NCBI GenBank assembly: GCA_017883485.1
Contig: JADGNM010000012.1
Location: forward strand, 1 to 16,180
DNA length: 16,180 bases
Source: Methanosarcina sp.
GTDB lineage: Archaea; Halobacteriota; Methanosarcinia; Methanosarcinales; Methanosarcinaceae
Direction: 5' to 3'
Shown: positions 1 through 8,765 of the stretch, one piece after another
How positions within the stretch are numbered: position 1 is the stretch's first letter
Layout: every line of letters starts with the position of its first letter
Made by a program: the position numbers and the translations under genes
Notes under the pieces: model-generated
The model's input: only the letters and a program-made list of their open reading frames with translations
Database searches by the model: none
Told to the model about the DNA's origin: nothing

Positions 1-938
1 GAAACTAATTCAGATAAATATGCCCATTGAATCTTATGGAAGATGGCTATTGATGTTGTTTTACCCAGGCTGAATAGTTACTTTCGTACATTAGCTGAAA
101 ATTCTCCTGACATGATTGCCCGCTTTGATAGACAGAATCGTCACATATATGCTAATCCTGCCGATGCGGAACTTTATGGCCGGTCTCCAGAAGAAATCAT
201 TGGGAGAACTCACAGTGAACTGGGCATGGATCCTGAACTGGTTAAGTTCTGGAAAGAGCATCATGAAAACGTTTTTATCACAGGCAAACCCGAAACAATG
301 GAATTTCGATATATTTCGCCTCAGGGGAAAGAATACTACTTTAACACACGAATAGTGCCAGAGTTTGTTAGCGATGAAGTGAACTCTGTTCTTGCTATTT
401 CCCGTGACATTACCGATATCAAGGAAACAGAAACTAAGCTGAAAGAAACACTTGACAATTTAGAAAATTTAGTTAAAGAACGTACGGCAGAGCTTGAAAA
501 GGCTTATAAATCGTTGAAAGAAAGCGAACGAAGTCTTGCTGAAGCTCAAAAATGGCTCATATTGGAAATTGGGAATGGGATCTTGTATCTGATAAGTTGC
601 TCTGGTCTGCTGAAATGTATAGTATTTTTGGACTTAGTCCTACAGAATTAGCATCAACTTATAATGAATATTTAAATTGTGTACACCCCGACAATCGAGA
701 CTGTGTGGCTGATGCCTTTAAAAAAGCTTTAAATGGAGAGCCCTACAGCATTGATTATAGGATTATCTTAGCCGATGGAGAAGAGCGTGTAGTCCATGAA
801 CAAGGTGAAGTCATTTGTGAAAAAAATATCCCTATTAGAATGATAGGAACAGTACAGGATATTACTGAACGTAAAAAAACAGAAGAGAAAATTCAGAGCT
901 TAGCGAACATAGTGGAATCATCAAATGATGCTATCGTA

Positions 939-1067
939 ACTAAGGAGTCGTAACGAAATAACCTGATGAATACATTATATTTTTGAGCATAACCAGTGGA
1001 GCTGCTGTTGGAAATATTTAAGTACAATGTAAAAATGGGATCAAGTTGTTTCGTAGCGAGCACTAAG
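939..1067. repeat. 6-bp target-site duplication ACTAAG flanking the MITE
   Basis: ACTAAG occurs at 939-944 and again at 1062-1067, in both cases encoding Thr-Lys in the kinase frame. Collapsing the two copies restores an uninterrupted PAS sequence (DAIVTK-SLDGIITSW). Confidence 0.7.
945..1061. mobile_element. MITE-like 117-bp inverted-repeat element inside the kinase gene
   Basis: The third PAS domain is interrupted exactly between two copies of ACTAAG (939-944 and 1062-1067), as expected of a target-site duplication. The intervening 117 bp has long terminal inverted repeats: 948-967 against the reverse complement of 1040-1059 matches at 16 of 20 positions, and further imperfect pairing continues inward (for example ACATT at 972 with AATGT near 1026-1030). 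There is no coding capacity. The whole insertion is 123 bp, a multiple of three, so the host frame is kept, but it brings in TAA 951, TGA 984 and TAA 990. No transposase of a parent element lies in this window. An alternative is a family of palindromic repeats, but the precise split of a conserved domain favours insertion. Confidence 0.75.
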
Positions 1068-2067
1068 TCCCTTGACGGTATCATTACAAGCTGGAACAAA
1101 GGAGCAGAGCAATTTTATGGTTATTCAGCTGAAGAAATTCTTGGAAAACCCATATTCATCCTGGAGCCATCCTTTTCAGAAGGAGAAACAAAAGTACTAA
1201 TCGAAATGATCAAACAGGGAGAGAGGATCCACCAATATGAGACTTCACGATTAAGAAAGGACGGGAAGAAAATATACGTTTCATTATCTCTTTCTCCGAT
1301 TTTTGATATTCATAGAAAGCTGACTGCTATCTCAGTCATTGCCAGAGATATAACCAAAAGAAAAGAGGCTGAAGAAGCTCTGGCAAACGTCGAGACTGCC
1401 CGTAAAAAGGAGATTCATCACAGGATCAAGAATAACCTGCAGGTTATCTCATCCTTACTGGATCTACAGGCCGAAAAATTCAATAACAGAGAGGATATTA
1501 AGGACTCGGAAGTTCTGGAAGCCTTTAGGGAAAGCCAGGACAGAGTGATATCCATGGCTCTTATTCATGAGGAACTGTACAAAGGTGGATGGCTCGATAC
1601 ATTAAACTTTTCGCCTTACATTGAGGAACTCGCTGATAATCTTTTCCATACATACAGACTTGGAAATACAGATATCAGCTTAAATATGGATCTCGAGGAG
1701 AATATTTTCTTTGATATGGATACTGCCGTCCCGTTAGGAATGATTGTTAATGAACTTGTTTCCAATTCCTTCAAACATGCATTTCCCTGCAAATACGGAG
1801 GAGAAATCCGAATTAAACTCTGTAGAGATGAAAAAGGGAGTACAGGTTTTACTTTGATAGTTTCAGACAATGGCGTGGGCATTCCTGAAAACCTGGATAT
1901 CGAAGATCTTGATACTCTTGGGTTTCAGCTGGTAGCTTCCCTTGTAGATCAATTAGATGGTGAATTTAAACTGAAAAGGAGTAATGGGACGGAATTCATT
2001 ATGCGATTCGTAGTAAGGAAAAAAAATGGTTCTTCGCTGTTTTGAGCGGGCAACATCACAGGCAATC

Positions 2068-4056
2068 TCACAGGAGTGACAGTCCAGGCGGCGTTCGGTT
2101 CGGATCAGTAAATCTTCCATTGTAACCAATGCCTGAGTCCAAGCCCAGTGCCTTTCTTTTTCCATCAATATGCTCAAGCATCAGATATGCGGCTTTGAAG
2201 GGATCAGTCTCAACCGCAAAGCATGCTCTTACAACATCATTTAAGTCTCTTGTCAGAAGGGCTGTAACTGCCTGGCTCCCAAATATAGGTGGAACAGTGC
2301 CCAGAACAGTAAATACGCCTGAGGAAACTACATAAGCCCCGATACTGACCGCCTTTTCACTCATCCATTCCGGAGCTGCTCCTGCTACCGGGAGGTCGCT
2401 TATATCCATACCCAAATAGTTTGCAAGTACTGATGCAAGCACAAGGATTCGGCTAGTATCAACACAGGAGCCCATGTGCAGAACCGGAGGTATGCCAAGC
2501 ACTTTGCAAACGGCCTTCAGCCCGTCACCGGCAATTTCGGAGGCCTCCGGCACGAGAAGTCCGGCTTCGGCACAGGCAATTGCATTGCAGCCGGTTGTGA
2601 CCACAAGCACGTTGTTTTTGATCAGTTCCTTAACAAGGTTTACATGCCCGAAGTTGTGAGTTATTTTTACGTTATCACAGCCGATAACCGCGCCTATTCC
2701 ACGAACTGACCCTCTTTTTACCGCCTCGACAAGAGGATCGGGGCTCCCGCCAAGCACACCAAGTATGGCTTCGACACTGAAACCGACCACACATTCCTGC
2801 TTTTCCTCAGGGATATTTACCTTCCCCGGATTCCGGAAAGGGAAGTTTTCGATAGCCACTCTTACAATTTCTCTTGCGGTTTCATGAGCCCTCTCTTCAT
2901 GGAATTCCATTCTCACAGTTCTCGGGAAATCTGCTTTTGGAGATGTTGATATAAGTTTTGTATGGTAGCAGCCGGTAAGATAACCTAGTGACGGCATAAT
3001 GCATTGGACATCTACAACCATAGCTTCTACGGCTCCGGTAATCACTGCCAGCTCCTGCTGAATGAAGGCCCCTGCTATGGGAATCCCGTGACGCACCAGG
3101 ATTTCGTTCCCGGTACAGCAAATACCTGCAACGTTTATGCCTGCCGCACCTTTTTCCTGTGCAAGTTTAAGAAGTTCAGGGTCTTCTGCGGCCTCTACAA
3201 TCATCTCCGAAAGAATGGGTTCATGCCCGTGGACAATTACGTTTACCTTATCCCTGGAAAGTACCCCAAGATTAACAGTGCTCCTCTTTGGTTGCGGGGT
3301 TCCGAAGAGTATGTCCTGGACGTCTGTTGCAATCATCGATCCTCCCCAATCATCCGATAGTCCTGTACGCAGTCCCTGTAGCAGGATATGGGTTGCGTCA
3401 TTGTCTACACCCATATTGGTTCTGTGCATGCATTCTACGATTTCCCTGTCAATTCCCCTTGGCTCTATTCCAAGTTTAGTCCAGAGTTTGAGCCTTGAGT
3501 TTGGAGCTCGCCTGGTACACAGGATGGGGCTGTTCTGTTTTCCAAATTCCTGTAGCAGCGCATCGGCAAGTTCGGCTGCCACTTCCTCATGGCTTTTTCC
3601 CTCTGCAGGAATCCCGTACTCATAGGCAAGAGATAGTAGTTTTACCTCATCTATTATCCCATAACTTTGGATTTTTCCTTCACTCATTTTTTTAAAGGTT
3701 AGCACTGCGTCCCTGGCGTGGTCTGAGTGAGCTGCTGCACCTGCGGCAATCGTCCTCAGCAGGTTTCTCGCAACTATAATCTCTGCGGTGGCGCCACATA
3801 TTCCTTTCGGCTTCTTCTTCCCGAGGGGATCTACCCTGCAGGGGCCCATATTGCAATTTCGACAGCAAACTCCGAGTTTCCCGAAACTGCACTGAGGCAA
3901 TTGTCTCTCATATCGATCCCAGGCAGTCTCTATGCCTTCTTGTTCGGCTTTCTGAAGCATGGTCTGGCTTGCAGGGTCAATGCTTTTTTCATATATTTTC
4001 TGATGCATGATCGGGCATTCGGGGTCAATACTTTTCTCATCTGCTTCCGGCTCCAT
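2068..4056 (-). CDS. cooS: Anaerobic Ni-Fe-S carbon monoxide dehydrogenase catalytic subunit
   Basis: A 662-residue cytoplasmic enzyme of the CooS family, which interconverts CO and CO2 at a Ni-Fe-S C-cluster. Cluster ligands are all present. Cys56 and Cys64 fit the subunit-bridging D-cluster. Cys65, Cys68, Cys73 and Cys87 fit the B-cluster (motif GVCCRNCNMGPC). The C-cluster set is HGH at 276-278, Cys in GICCTGNE (313/314), Cys352, Cys460, Cys490 and Cys531, with the catalytic Lys568 (SEKAVSIG) and His110/His113. The spacing follows the Carboxydothermus enzyme with a 17-residue longer N-terminus. That N-terminus contains a tandem repeat (EKSIDP at 7 and again at 23). GGTGAT sits just upstream of ATG 4056. 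No cooF ferredoxin or maturation gene lies next to it, so electrons probably go to a general ferredoxin. It ends 22 bp from the converging kinase pseudogene. It is a monofunctional CODH type, not the CdhA subunit of the methanogen ACDS complex. Confidence 0.95.
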   Translation of the reverse strand: MEPEADEKSIDPECPIMHQKIYEKSIDPASQTMLQKAEQEGIETAWDRYERQLPQCSFGKLGVCCRNCNMGPCRVDPLGKKKPKGICGATAEIIVARNLLRTIAAGAAAHSDHARDAVLTFKKMSEGKIQSYGIIDEVKLLSLAYEYGIPAEGKSHEEVAAELADALLQEFGKQNSPILCTRRAPNSRLKLWTKLGIEPRGIDREIVECMHRTNMGVDNDATHILLQGLRTGLSDDWGGSMIATDVQDILFGTPQPKRSTVNLGVLSRDKVNVIVHGHEPILSEMIVEAAEDPELLKLAQEKGAAGINVAGICCTGNEILVRHGIPIAGAFIQQELAVITGAVEAMVVDVQCIMPSLGYLTGCYHTKLISTSPKADFPRTVRMEFHEERAHETAREIVRVAIENFPFRNPGKVNIPEEKQECVVGFSVEAILGVLGGSPDPLVEAVKRGSVRGIGAVIGCDNVKITHNFGHVNLVKELIKNNVLVVTTGCNAIACAEAGLLVPEASEIAGDGLKAVCKVLGIPPVLHMGSCVDTSRILVLASVLANYLGMDISDLPVAGAAPEWMSEKAVSIGAYVVSSGVFTVLGTVPPIFGSQAVTALLTRDLNDVVRACFAVETDPFKAAYLMLEHIDGKRKALGLDSGIGYNGRFTDPNRTPPGLSLL
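3943..4038 (-). repeat. In-frame tandem duplication in the N-terminus of cooS
   Basis: Two adjacent 48-nt units encode residues 7-22 and 23-38. Nine of the 16 paired residues match (EKSIDP, then Met, then Gln-Lys). At the DNA level GGGTCAA recurs 48 nt apart (3974 and 4022 on the plus strand) with similar sequence after it. This looks like an old 16-codon duplication and accounts for most of the extra N-terminal length relative to typical CooS. Confidence 0.65.
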
Positions 4057-4517
4057 TTCATATCACCATTTTTATTTTTTTATATTTTGAAATTAATCCG
4101 AGTCCCGGTTTCTTGTTTTTAAGAGTAAGTTTTGAAACCCGCGATTCTGAAATAAATCAATCTCGAGTTATTATTTCTGAATTTTCTTCTGTCAATTTGA
4201 AAAAAATGGACAAAAGTTCCGAAGTCCAAATATTTATAAAGTTATTAAAAAAGAAATGTCTTAATATATATTTTAAGTTATCTGTTCAAGAAAAAAATAA
4301 TTAAAATTCAAACCGCAAATACCTGTAATGAAATCACACGTGTCCGCAATATATAGATTACATTAAAATAGTAGTATGGATTCAATACCGTAAAATAGTG
4401 AGATAAAGTCAAACCTGGAGGAAGAAAAAAAAGTCAGAATTAAGAACTATTAGATTTATCATTAAAAAGAAAGTTTTTCATCTCTCTATTTCAAAGAGAC
4501 TTTAACGGTGAATCTTG
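4057..4517. other. Divergent intergenic region between cooS and the Trm112-like gene
   Basis: This 461-bp AT-rich stretch must hold the promoters for both divergent genes. A palindromic TATA-like box TTTATAAA at 4233-4240 could serve either strand; for cooS it would imply a leader of about 150 nt. An 8-bp palindrome ACACGTGT (4336-4343) and a repeated TAAAATAGT (4364-4372 and 4391-4399) are possible regulator sites. The one open frame here (4113-4304, plus) has no ribosome binding site and low-complexity content, so I do not call it a gene. Confidence 0.4.
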
Positions 4518-4700
4518 ATGAAAAAAAATCTTATGGACATTCTGGCCTGCCCTGTCTGTAAGGGCGACCTTATTTTGAACGTTGTAGCAGAAAACGAAGA
4601 AGAGGTCATTTCCGGAACCCTCTACTGCCCTGTATGTAAAGAACACTATCCTGTAGACGAGGGCATTCCTAATTTGCTTCCTCCTGACCTTAGAAACTGA
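4518..4700 (+). CDS. Trm112-family small zinc-ribbon protein
   Basis: A 60-residue protein with two CPVC pairs (CPVCKGD near the N-terminus and CPVCKEH in the middle) and the ending DEGIPNLLP, the pattern of the Trm112/UPF0434 family. In eukaryotes and archaea these proteins are small partners that stabilise and activate methyltransferases acting on tRNA, rRNA or release factors. I chose ATG 4518 over TTG 4515 because GGTGA at 4508-4512 lies 5 nt upstream of the ATG. The following gene starts 14 nt after its stop, so the two are probably cotranscribed. The methyltransferase partner is not in the window. Confidence 0.85.
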   Translation: MKKNLMDILACPVCKGDLILNVVAENEEEVISGTLYCPVCKEHYPVDEGIPNLLPPDLRN

Positions 4701-4714
4701 TGTGAGGGCTAAAC

Positions 4715-5467
4715 TTGCAGCAGATACTCCAGAACGTTATTATCAACCGGCAAGAAATAAACTCAATCGAATTCGAAAATGAGAACGTTGAGATCCCTCT
4801 TTATCCAGGTGGAGAACTGACTTTTGAAATCCTGATTACAAACCACGGATCTCCAACCCATATCCATCTTTCAGTGAGCGAGGAGTTAAAAGGCCAGATC
4901 ACTTTTTTGCGGGATAACCCTTACGTGCTTCAAAAAGAGTACATTTCCGCAGTTGCAAGAATACCGCAAGAAGGCAGAGTACTTACAAAAGGGCAAATCT
5001 ATATCACAGCAGGTTACGGCTCAAGAAAGAGAGGTTTTCCAGTACAGTTGGGAAAAGTTGAGTCAAAGCCTGAGGAATACCCGGATGATGAAGCTTATAA
5101 AAGAGTGGAGCCGGAAGATTTACCTCAAAAGCCTTTACCTGTACACCCTATAAAGAAAGCCTCTCGCATTCCAACAGGAAGTAAAAACGGGCTTAACTGG
5201 CTGTCATCTTCTGCTTTTAAAGGTTTTACAGGAGGCTTTTTGACTTCCAGGAGAAAAATAACCCAGGGAAATACCGGGAAAAATGAACGGCTTCCTCTGA
5301 CTATAGCTTTTGGAGGCTTTTTACTGCTTGTGTTCCTATTCTTCCTATACTTTATTCTGCCGGAAAACTTACAGTTCGAGGTCAGTTTCCCTCAGGCCCT
5401 TTTGTTTTCAATCCTTTTTGTAACCTGTTTACTATACATATTGCTGAAAATTGTTGAGGAAGACTGA
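4715..5467 (+). CDS. Membrane-anchored protein of unknown function (DUF7524-like)
   Basis: A 250-residue protein. Residues 1-115 are beta-rich with ITNHGSPTHIHLSV, which resembles the NHGAPTHVHL pattern I associate with a haloarchaeal family (DUF7524); that link is from memory. Residues 116-190 are a charged, proline-rich linker. Two transmembrane segments follow at about 193-215 and 225-247, with a short acidic tail. There is no signal peptide, so it is a C-terminal hairpin anchor with the Ig-like domain probably on the cytoplasmic side. The start is TTG, supported by GTGAGG at 4702-4707, 7 nt upstream. It follows the Trm112-like gene by 14 nt. No enzymatic motif is visible. Confidence 0.75.
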   Translation: MQQILQNVIINRQEINSIEFENENVEIPLYPGGELTFEILITNHGSPTHIHLSVSEELKGQITFLRDNPYVLQKEYISAVARIPQEGRVLTKGQIYITAGYGSRKRGFPVQLGKVESKPEEYPDDEAYKRVEPEDLPQKPLPVHPIKKASRIPTGSKNGLNWLSSSAFKGFTGGFLTSRRKITQGNTGKNERLPLTIAFGGFLLLVFLFFLYFILPENLQFEVSFPQALLFSILFVTCLLYILLKIVEED

Positions 5468-5625
5468 ACCCTGAGAAAATCCCTCATGGAAATATTGTTT
5501 TTATTTATTTCTCCTTTTTAAATTAGAGAGTGTTTTTTTATATCATGAGGATATTGGTATTATGTTCTTACAAAAGGATTGACGACATATTTCGTAAACA
5601 CCACTCAGCTGATATCTTGAGGTAT

Positions 5626-5644
5626 AGATTACGAATAATCTTTT
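5626..5644 (+). promoter_or_regulatory. Small hairpin with T run in the pyrG leader
   Basis: AGATTA (5626-5631), tetraloop CGAA, TAATCT (5636-5641), then TTTT to 5644. The six base pairs are perfect and lie 44 bp before the pyrG start codon. It could be a structured leader element or the tail of an upstream transcript. A TATA-like TTTTATATC lies further up near 5535. Confidence 0.35.
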
Positions 5645-5651
5645 GGTCTAA

Positions 5652-7292
<1,641 letters not shown>

Positions 7293-7299
7293 TTCTAGT

Positions 7300-7341
7300 T
7301 ATAAAGAAAAGTGTCCTTGTCTTTTCTTTATACATTTTTTT
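7300..7341 (+). terminator. Terminator hairpin after pyrG
   Basis: A perfect 12-bp inverted repeat, TATAAAGAAAAG (7300-7311) and CTTTTCTTTATA (7321-7332), with a 9-nt loop, is followed by seven T at 7335-7341. It starts 7 nt after the pyrG stop codon. Confidence 0.75.
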
Positions 7342-7390
7342 CGGCTTTTCATCAGAACCCATAAGTTGAATTTTCATCTCGCGGGAAACT

Positions 7391-7408
7391 GATAAATACT
7401 TTTAAAGC
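7391..7408 (+). promoter_or_regulatory. Putative box A for the small basic protein gene
   Basis: An A/T-rich TATA-like segment (GATAAATACTTTTAAAGC) lies in the gap after the pyrG terminator. Usual archaeal spacing would put the transcript start near 7420-7430, just at the first copy of a repeated ATATCTAT motif. This is inferred from sequence pattern only. Confidence 0.4.
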
Positions 7409-7425
7409 TGAAGGTTACAGATCAA

Positions 7426-7489
7426 GCGATATCTATTGAGGCACTCACAGCAGTATTGCCTGATAGATATTGCATTTACCAATATCTAT
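7426..7489 (+). promoter_or_regulatory. Leader with two mutually exclusive stems before the small basic protein
   Basis: Segment 7463-7472 (ATAGATATTG) can pair perfectly with 7480-7489 (CAATATCTAT), a 10-bp stem with a 7-nt loop that ends one base before the ribosome binding site AAGGT (7491-7495). The same middle segment, extended to 7461-7473, can instead pair with 7426-7438 (GCGATATCTATTG), giving 13 pairs including three G-U. The two folds cannot coexist, which is the layout of a switch or attenuator. Function is inferred. Confidence 0.45.
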
Positions 7490-7502
7490 GAAGGTATGCA
7501 CC

Positions 7503-7637
7503 ATGGCAATGTCTAAAAAGGATATGGATAAGAAAAAGAGCGCTAAGAAAGAAAAGATGCAAGAGCTGGAAAAGCTGGCTACCGCAGGCAGCAAAGACGC
7601 AAAGAAAAAGCTTGATAAGGAAAAGAAGAAGAAATAA
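7503..7637 (+). CDS. 44-residue lysine-rich small protein
   Basis: ATG 7503 to TAA 7635-7637, preceded at 7-nt spacing by AAGGT (7491-7495). The product has 18 lysines in 44 residues and 8 acidic residues, a net charge near +10, no cysteine and no membrane segment. It should be a charged, mostly helical chain (KKEKMQELEKLATAG in the middle, KKKLDKEKKKK at the end). That composition suggests binding to RNA, DNA or ribosomes, but I do not recognise a family. It has its own putative promoter and structured leader upstream and a terminator-like hairpin downstream, so it looks like an independent, probably well-expressed unit. Codon use is not obviously random, and it is not a shadow of another gene. 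Confidence 0.7.
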   Translation: MAMSKKDMDKKKSAKKEKMQELEKLATAGSKDAKKKLDKEKKKK

Positions 7638-7675
7638 TCCCTGAATTAATTTTCTTTTCTGTATAGGTGTGAGAA

Positions 7676-7718
7676 GATCCGTGGGTTATTCACCACGATC
7701 CTATCCAATTTTTTTTTG
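7676..7718 (+). terminator. Terminator-like hairpin after the small protein gene
   Basis: GATC and GTGG (7676-7684, with one extra C) pair with CCAC and GATC (7693-7700). Eight nt later there is a run of about ten T (7709-7718). It lies 38 nt after the stop of the small basic protein. Confidence 0.55.
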
Positions 7719-7879
7719 TTTTGTCTATCAGGCTGATATTGGTCTCTATGCAACTCCCTTTTGAAAAAAGACTGCACCAAATACGCAAACATCAATCTTG
7801 AATATGGTTTTCCAAACAATAGCGTCTTTAGTTTTATATTTACAAAGTATTATATACATATAAAGCCATATCAAGTCTG

Positions 7880-8494
7880 GTGATAATTATAGAAACTTTA
7901 CGATTGTCAGATGCTTTTAAGTATCCGTTTATAACGCCAACAAGGCTTATATATGCACTTTTGCTGCTTATCCCGATTCTGGGATGGCTTGTACTTTTCG
8001 GTTATGTTGTAAGACTGGTTAACGAGTTTATCGAGGGCAGATATGAAGGGCTCATCAAACTCGAAATAATAGAAGACCTGAAACTCGGGGTTATAACTTT
8101 CGTGAAAGCTCTTCCTTTCTATATCGCATATATAATTGTGATATCCATTGCAAGTTATATCAGTACATCTCTAGGAAGCCTGGTTAGCTTTTTGCTTGCA
8201 TTCTTCGTAATTCCGATTCTTATGGTTAACTTCTTCAGGAAACAGACCATTGAGTCTTTCTTTGAGTTTGACCTCCTGAATGTTGTTAAGGATAATCTTG
8301 GAGATTACATCATGACAATGCTTAAACAATATGCAGTTACAATTGTCTTTTTAATCCTCTCGTTTATACTTATAGGCATACCGGGCCTTTGCTTCACAAG
8401 CTCAATATTCGTTGCAAATTTCTACGGAAATTATATTGAACAAAAGCACACCCATGCTTTCGGGGCTCAGTCAACAAATCCATCTACTGTATAG
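7880..8494 (+). CDS. DUF4013-like multi-pass membrane protein
   Basis: About 204 residues, very hydrophobic, with transmembrane segments near 24-46, 69-93, 97-118 and 150-184. The opening LSDAFKYPFITPTRLIYALLLLIP resembles the typical beginning of the DUF4013 family, integral membrane proteins of unknown function common in methanogens. The start is uncertain. GTG 7880 lies inside GGTGAT (7879-7884), which itself looks like a ribosome binding site. TTG 7904 would give the more family-like MSDAFKYPF start but at long spacing. A TATA-like TTTTATATT lies at 7832-7840. It ends with TAG; reading through would add 21 further codons up to TGA 8558-8560. Confidence 0.75.
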   Translation: MIIIETLRLSDAFKYPFITPTRLIYALLLLIPILGWLVLFGYVVRLVNEFIEGRYEGLIKLEIIEDLKLGVITFVKALPFYIAYIIVISIASYISTSLGSLVSFLLAFFVIPILMVNFFRKQTIESFFEFDLLNVVKDNLGDYIMTMLKQYAVTIVFLILSFILIGIPGLCFTSSIFVANFYGNYIEQKHTHAFGAQSTNPSTV

Positions 8495-8599
8495 CTTAGA
8501 AAATTCCTGCTTCAGGCCGTATCTTCCTGGCCAAAAATTTTTCTTTTTATTTTGTTATGAGGCCGAATTAATCTACATCCGGCTTGTTTATTATTGTAA

Positions 8600-8622
8600 G
8601 AGATTTTTTATCTCACTTTTTT
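8600..8622 (+). terminator. Hairpin with T run between the DUF4013 gene and msrB
   Basis: GAGAT (8600-8604) pairs with ATCTC (8610-8614), followed by T at 8617-8622. It is a short stem of terminator form, 106 nt after the DUF4013 stop. No gene is seen in the rest of 8495-8765. Confidence 0.45.
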
Positions 8623-8765
8623 GCTTGGGAAATAGATGGATTCTATGGGAAAAATCCAGAGTTATTGACCGAACTTGAGAATGAGGCTTAACTTTTGTTG
8701 CAGATGTAGCGGTTAAACTAATATTTCCGAAATGGCTAATTCATATACACAAAGGGGGATTGTAA

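Larger units (their letters stand above)
43..2045 (+). pseudogene. Disrupted multi-PAS sensor histidine kinase (HisKA_2/HATPase_c)
   Basis: Three coding pieces join into one sensor kinase. The first frame (from ATG 43) holds a PAS domain (AENSPDMIARFDRQNRHIYA region), then a coiled coil ending ESERSLAEAQK. The second frame (from 552) continues at once with a second PAS (MAHIGNWEWDL). A third PAS starts at SSNDAIVTK, is cut by a MITE-like insert, and resumes at SLDGIITSWNKG. The C-terminus has the HisKA_2 H-box (EIHHRIKNNLQV, His codons at 1416-1421) and an HATPase with an N box (NELVSNSFKHAF) and a G box (DNGVGIP). Removing the insert and one copy of its duplication and restoring one base gives 1881 nt, about 626 residues. 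No transmembrane segment is seen, so it would be a cytoplasmic sensor that autophosphorylates on His. The true N-terminus may be missing: no good ribosome binding site precedes 43, and an in-frame TGA lies at 28. The last piece could be re-initiated at GTG 996, giving a PAS-kinase fragment. Confidence 0.88.

Noticed and set aside
3004-3625. Several plus-strand open frames opposite cooS
   Set aside because: They overlap an intact, motif-complete CooS on the other strand and show no domain or start signal.
4113-4304. 63-codon plus-strand frame in the cooS upstream region
   Set aside because: No ribosome binding site, low-complexity Lys/Ile content, and it lies in the expected promoter region.
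7880-7904. Treating GTG 7880 as a certain start
   Set aside because: GTG is embedded in GGTGAT, which resembles a ribosome binding site itself, so the start is left open between 7880 and 7904.
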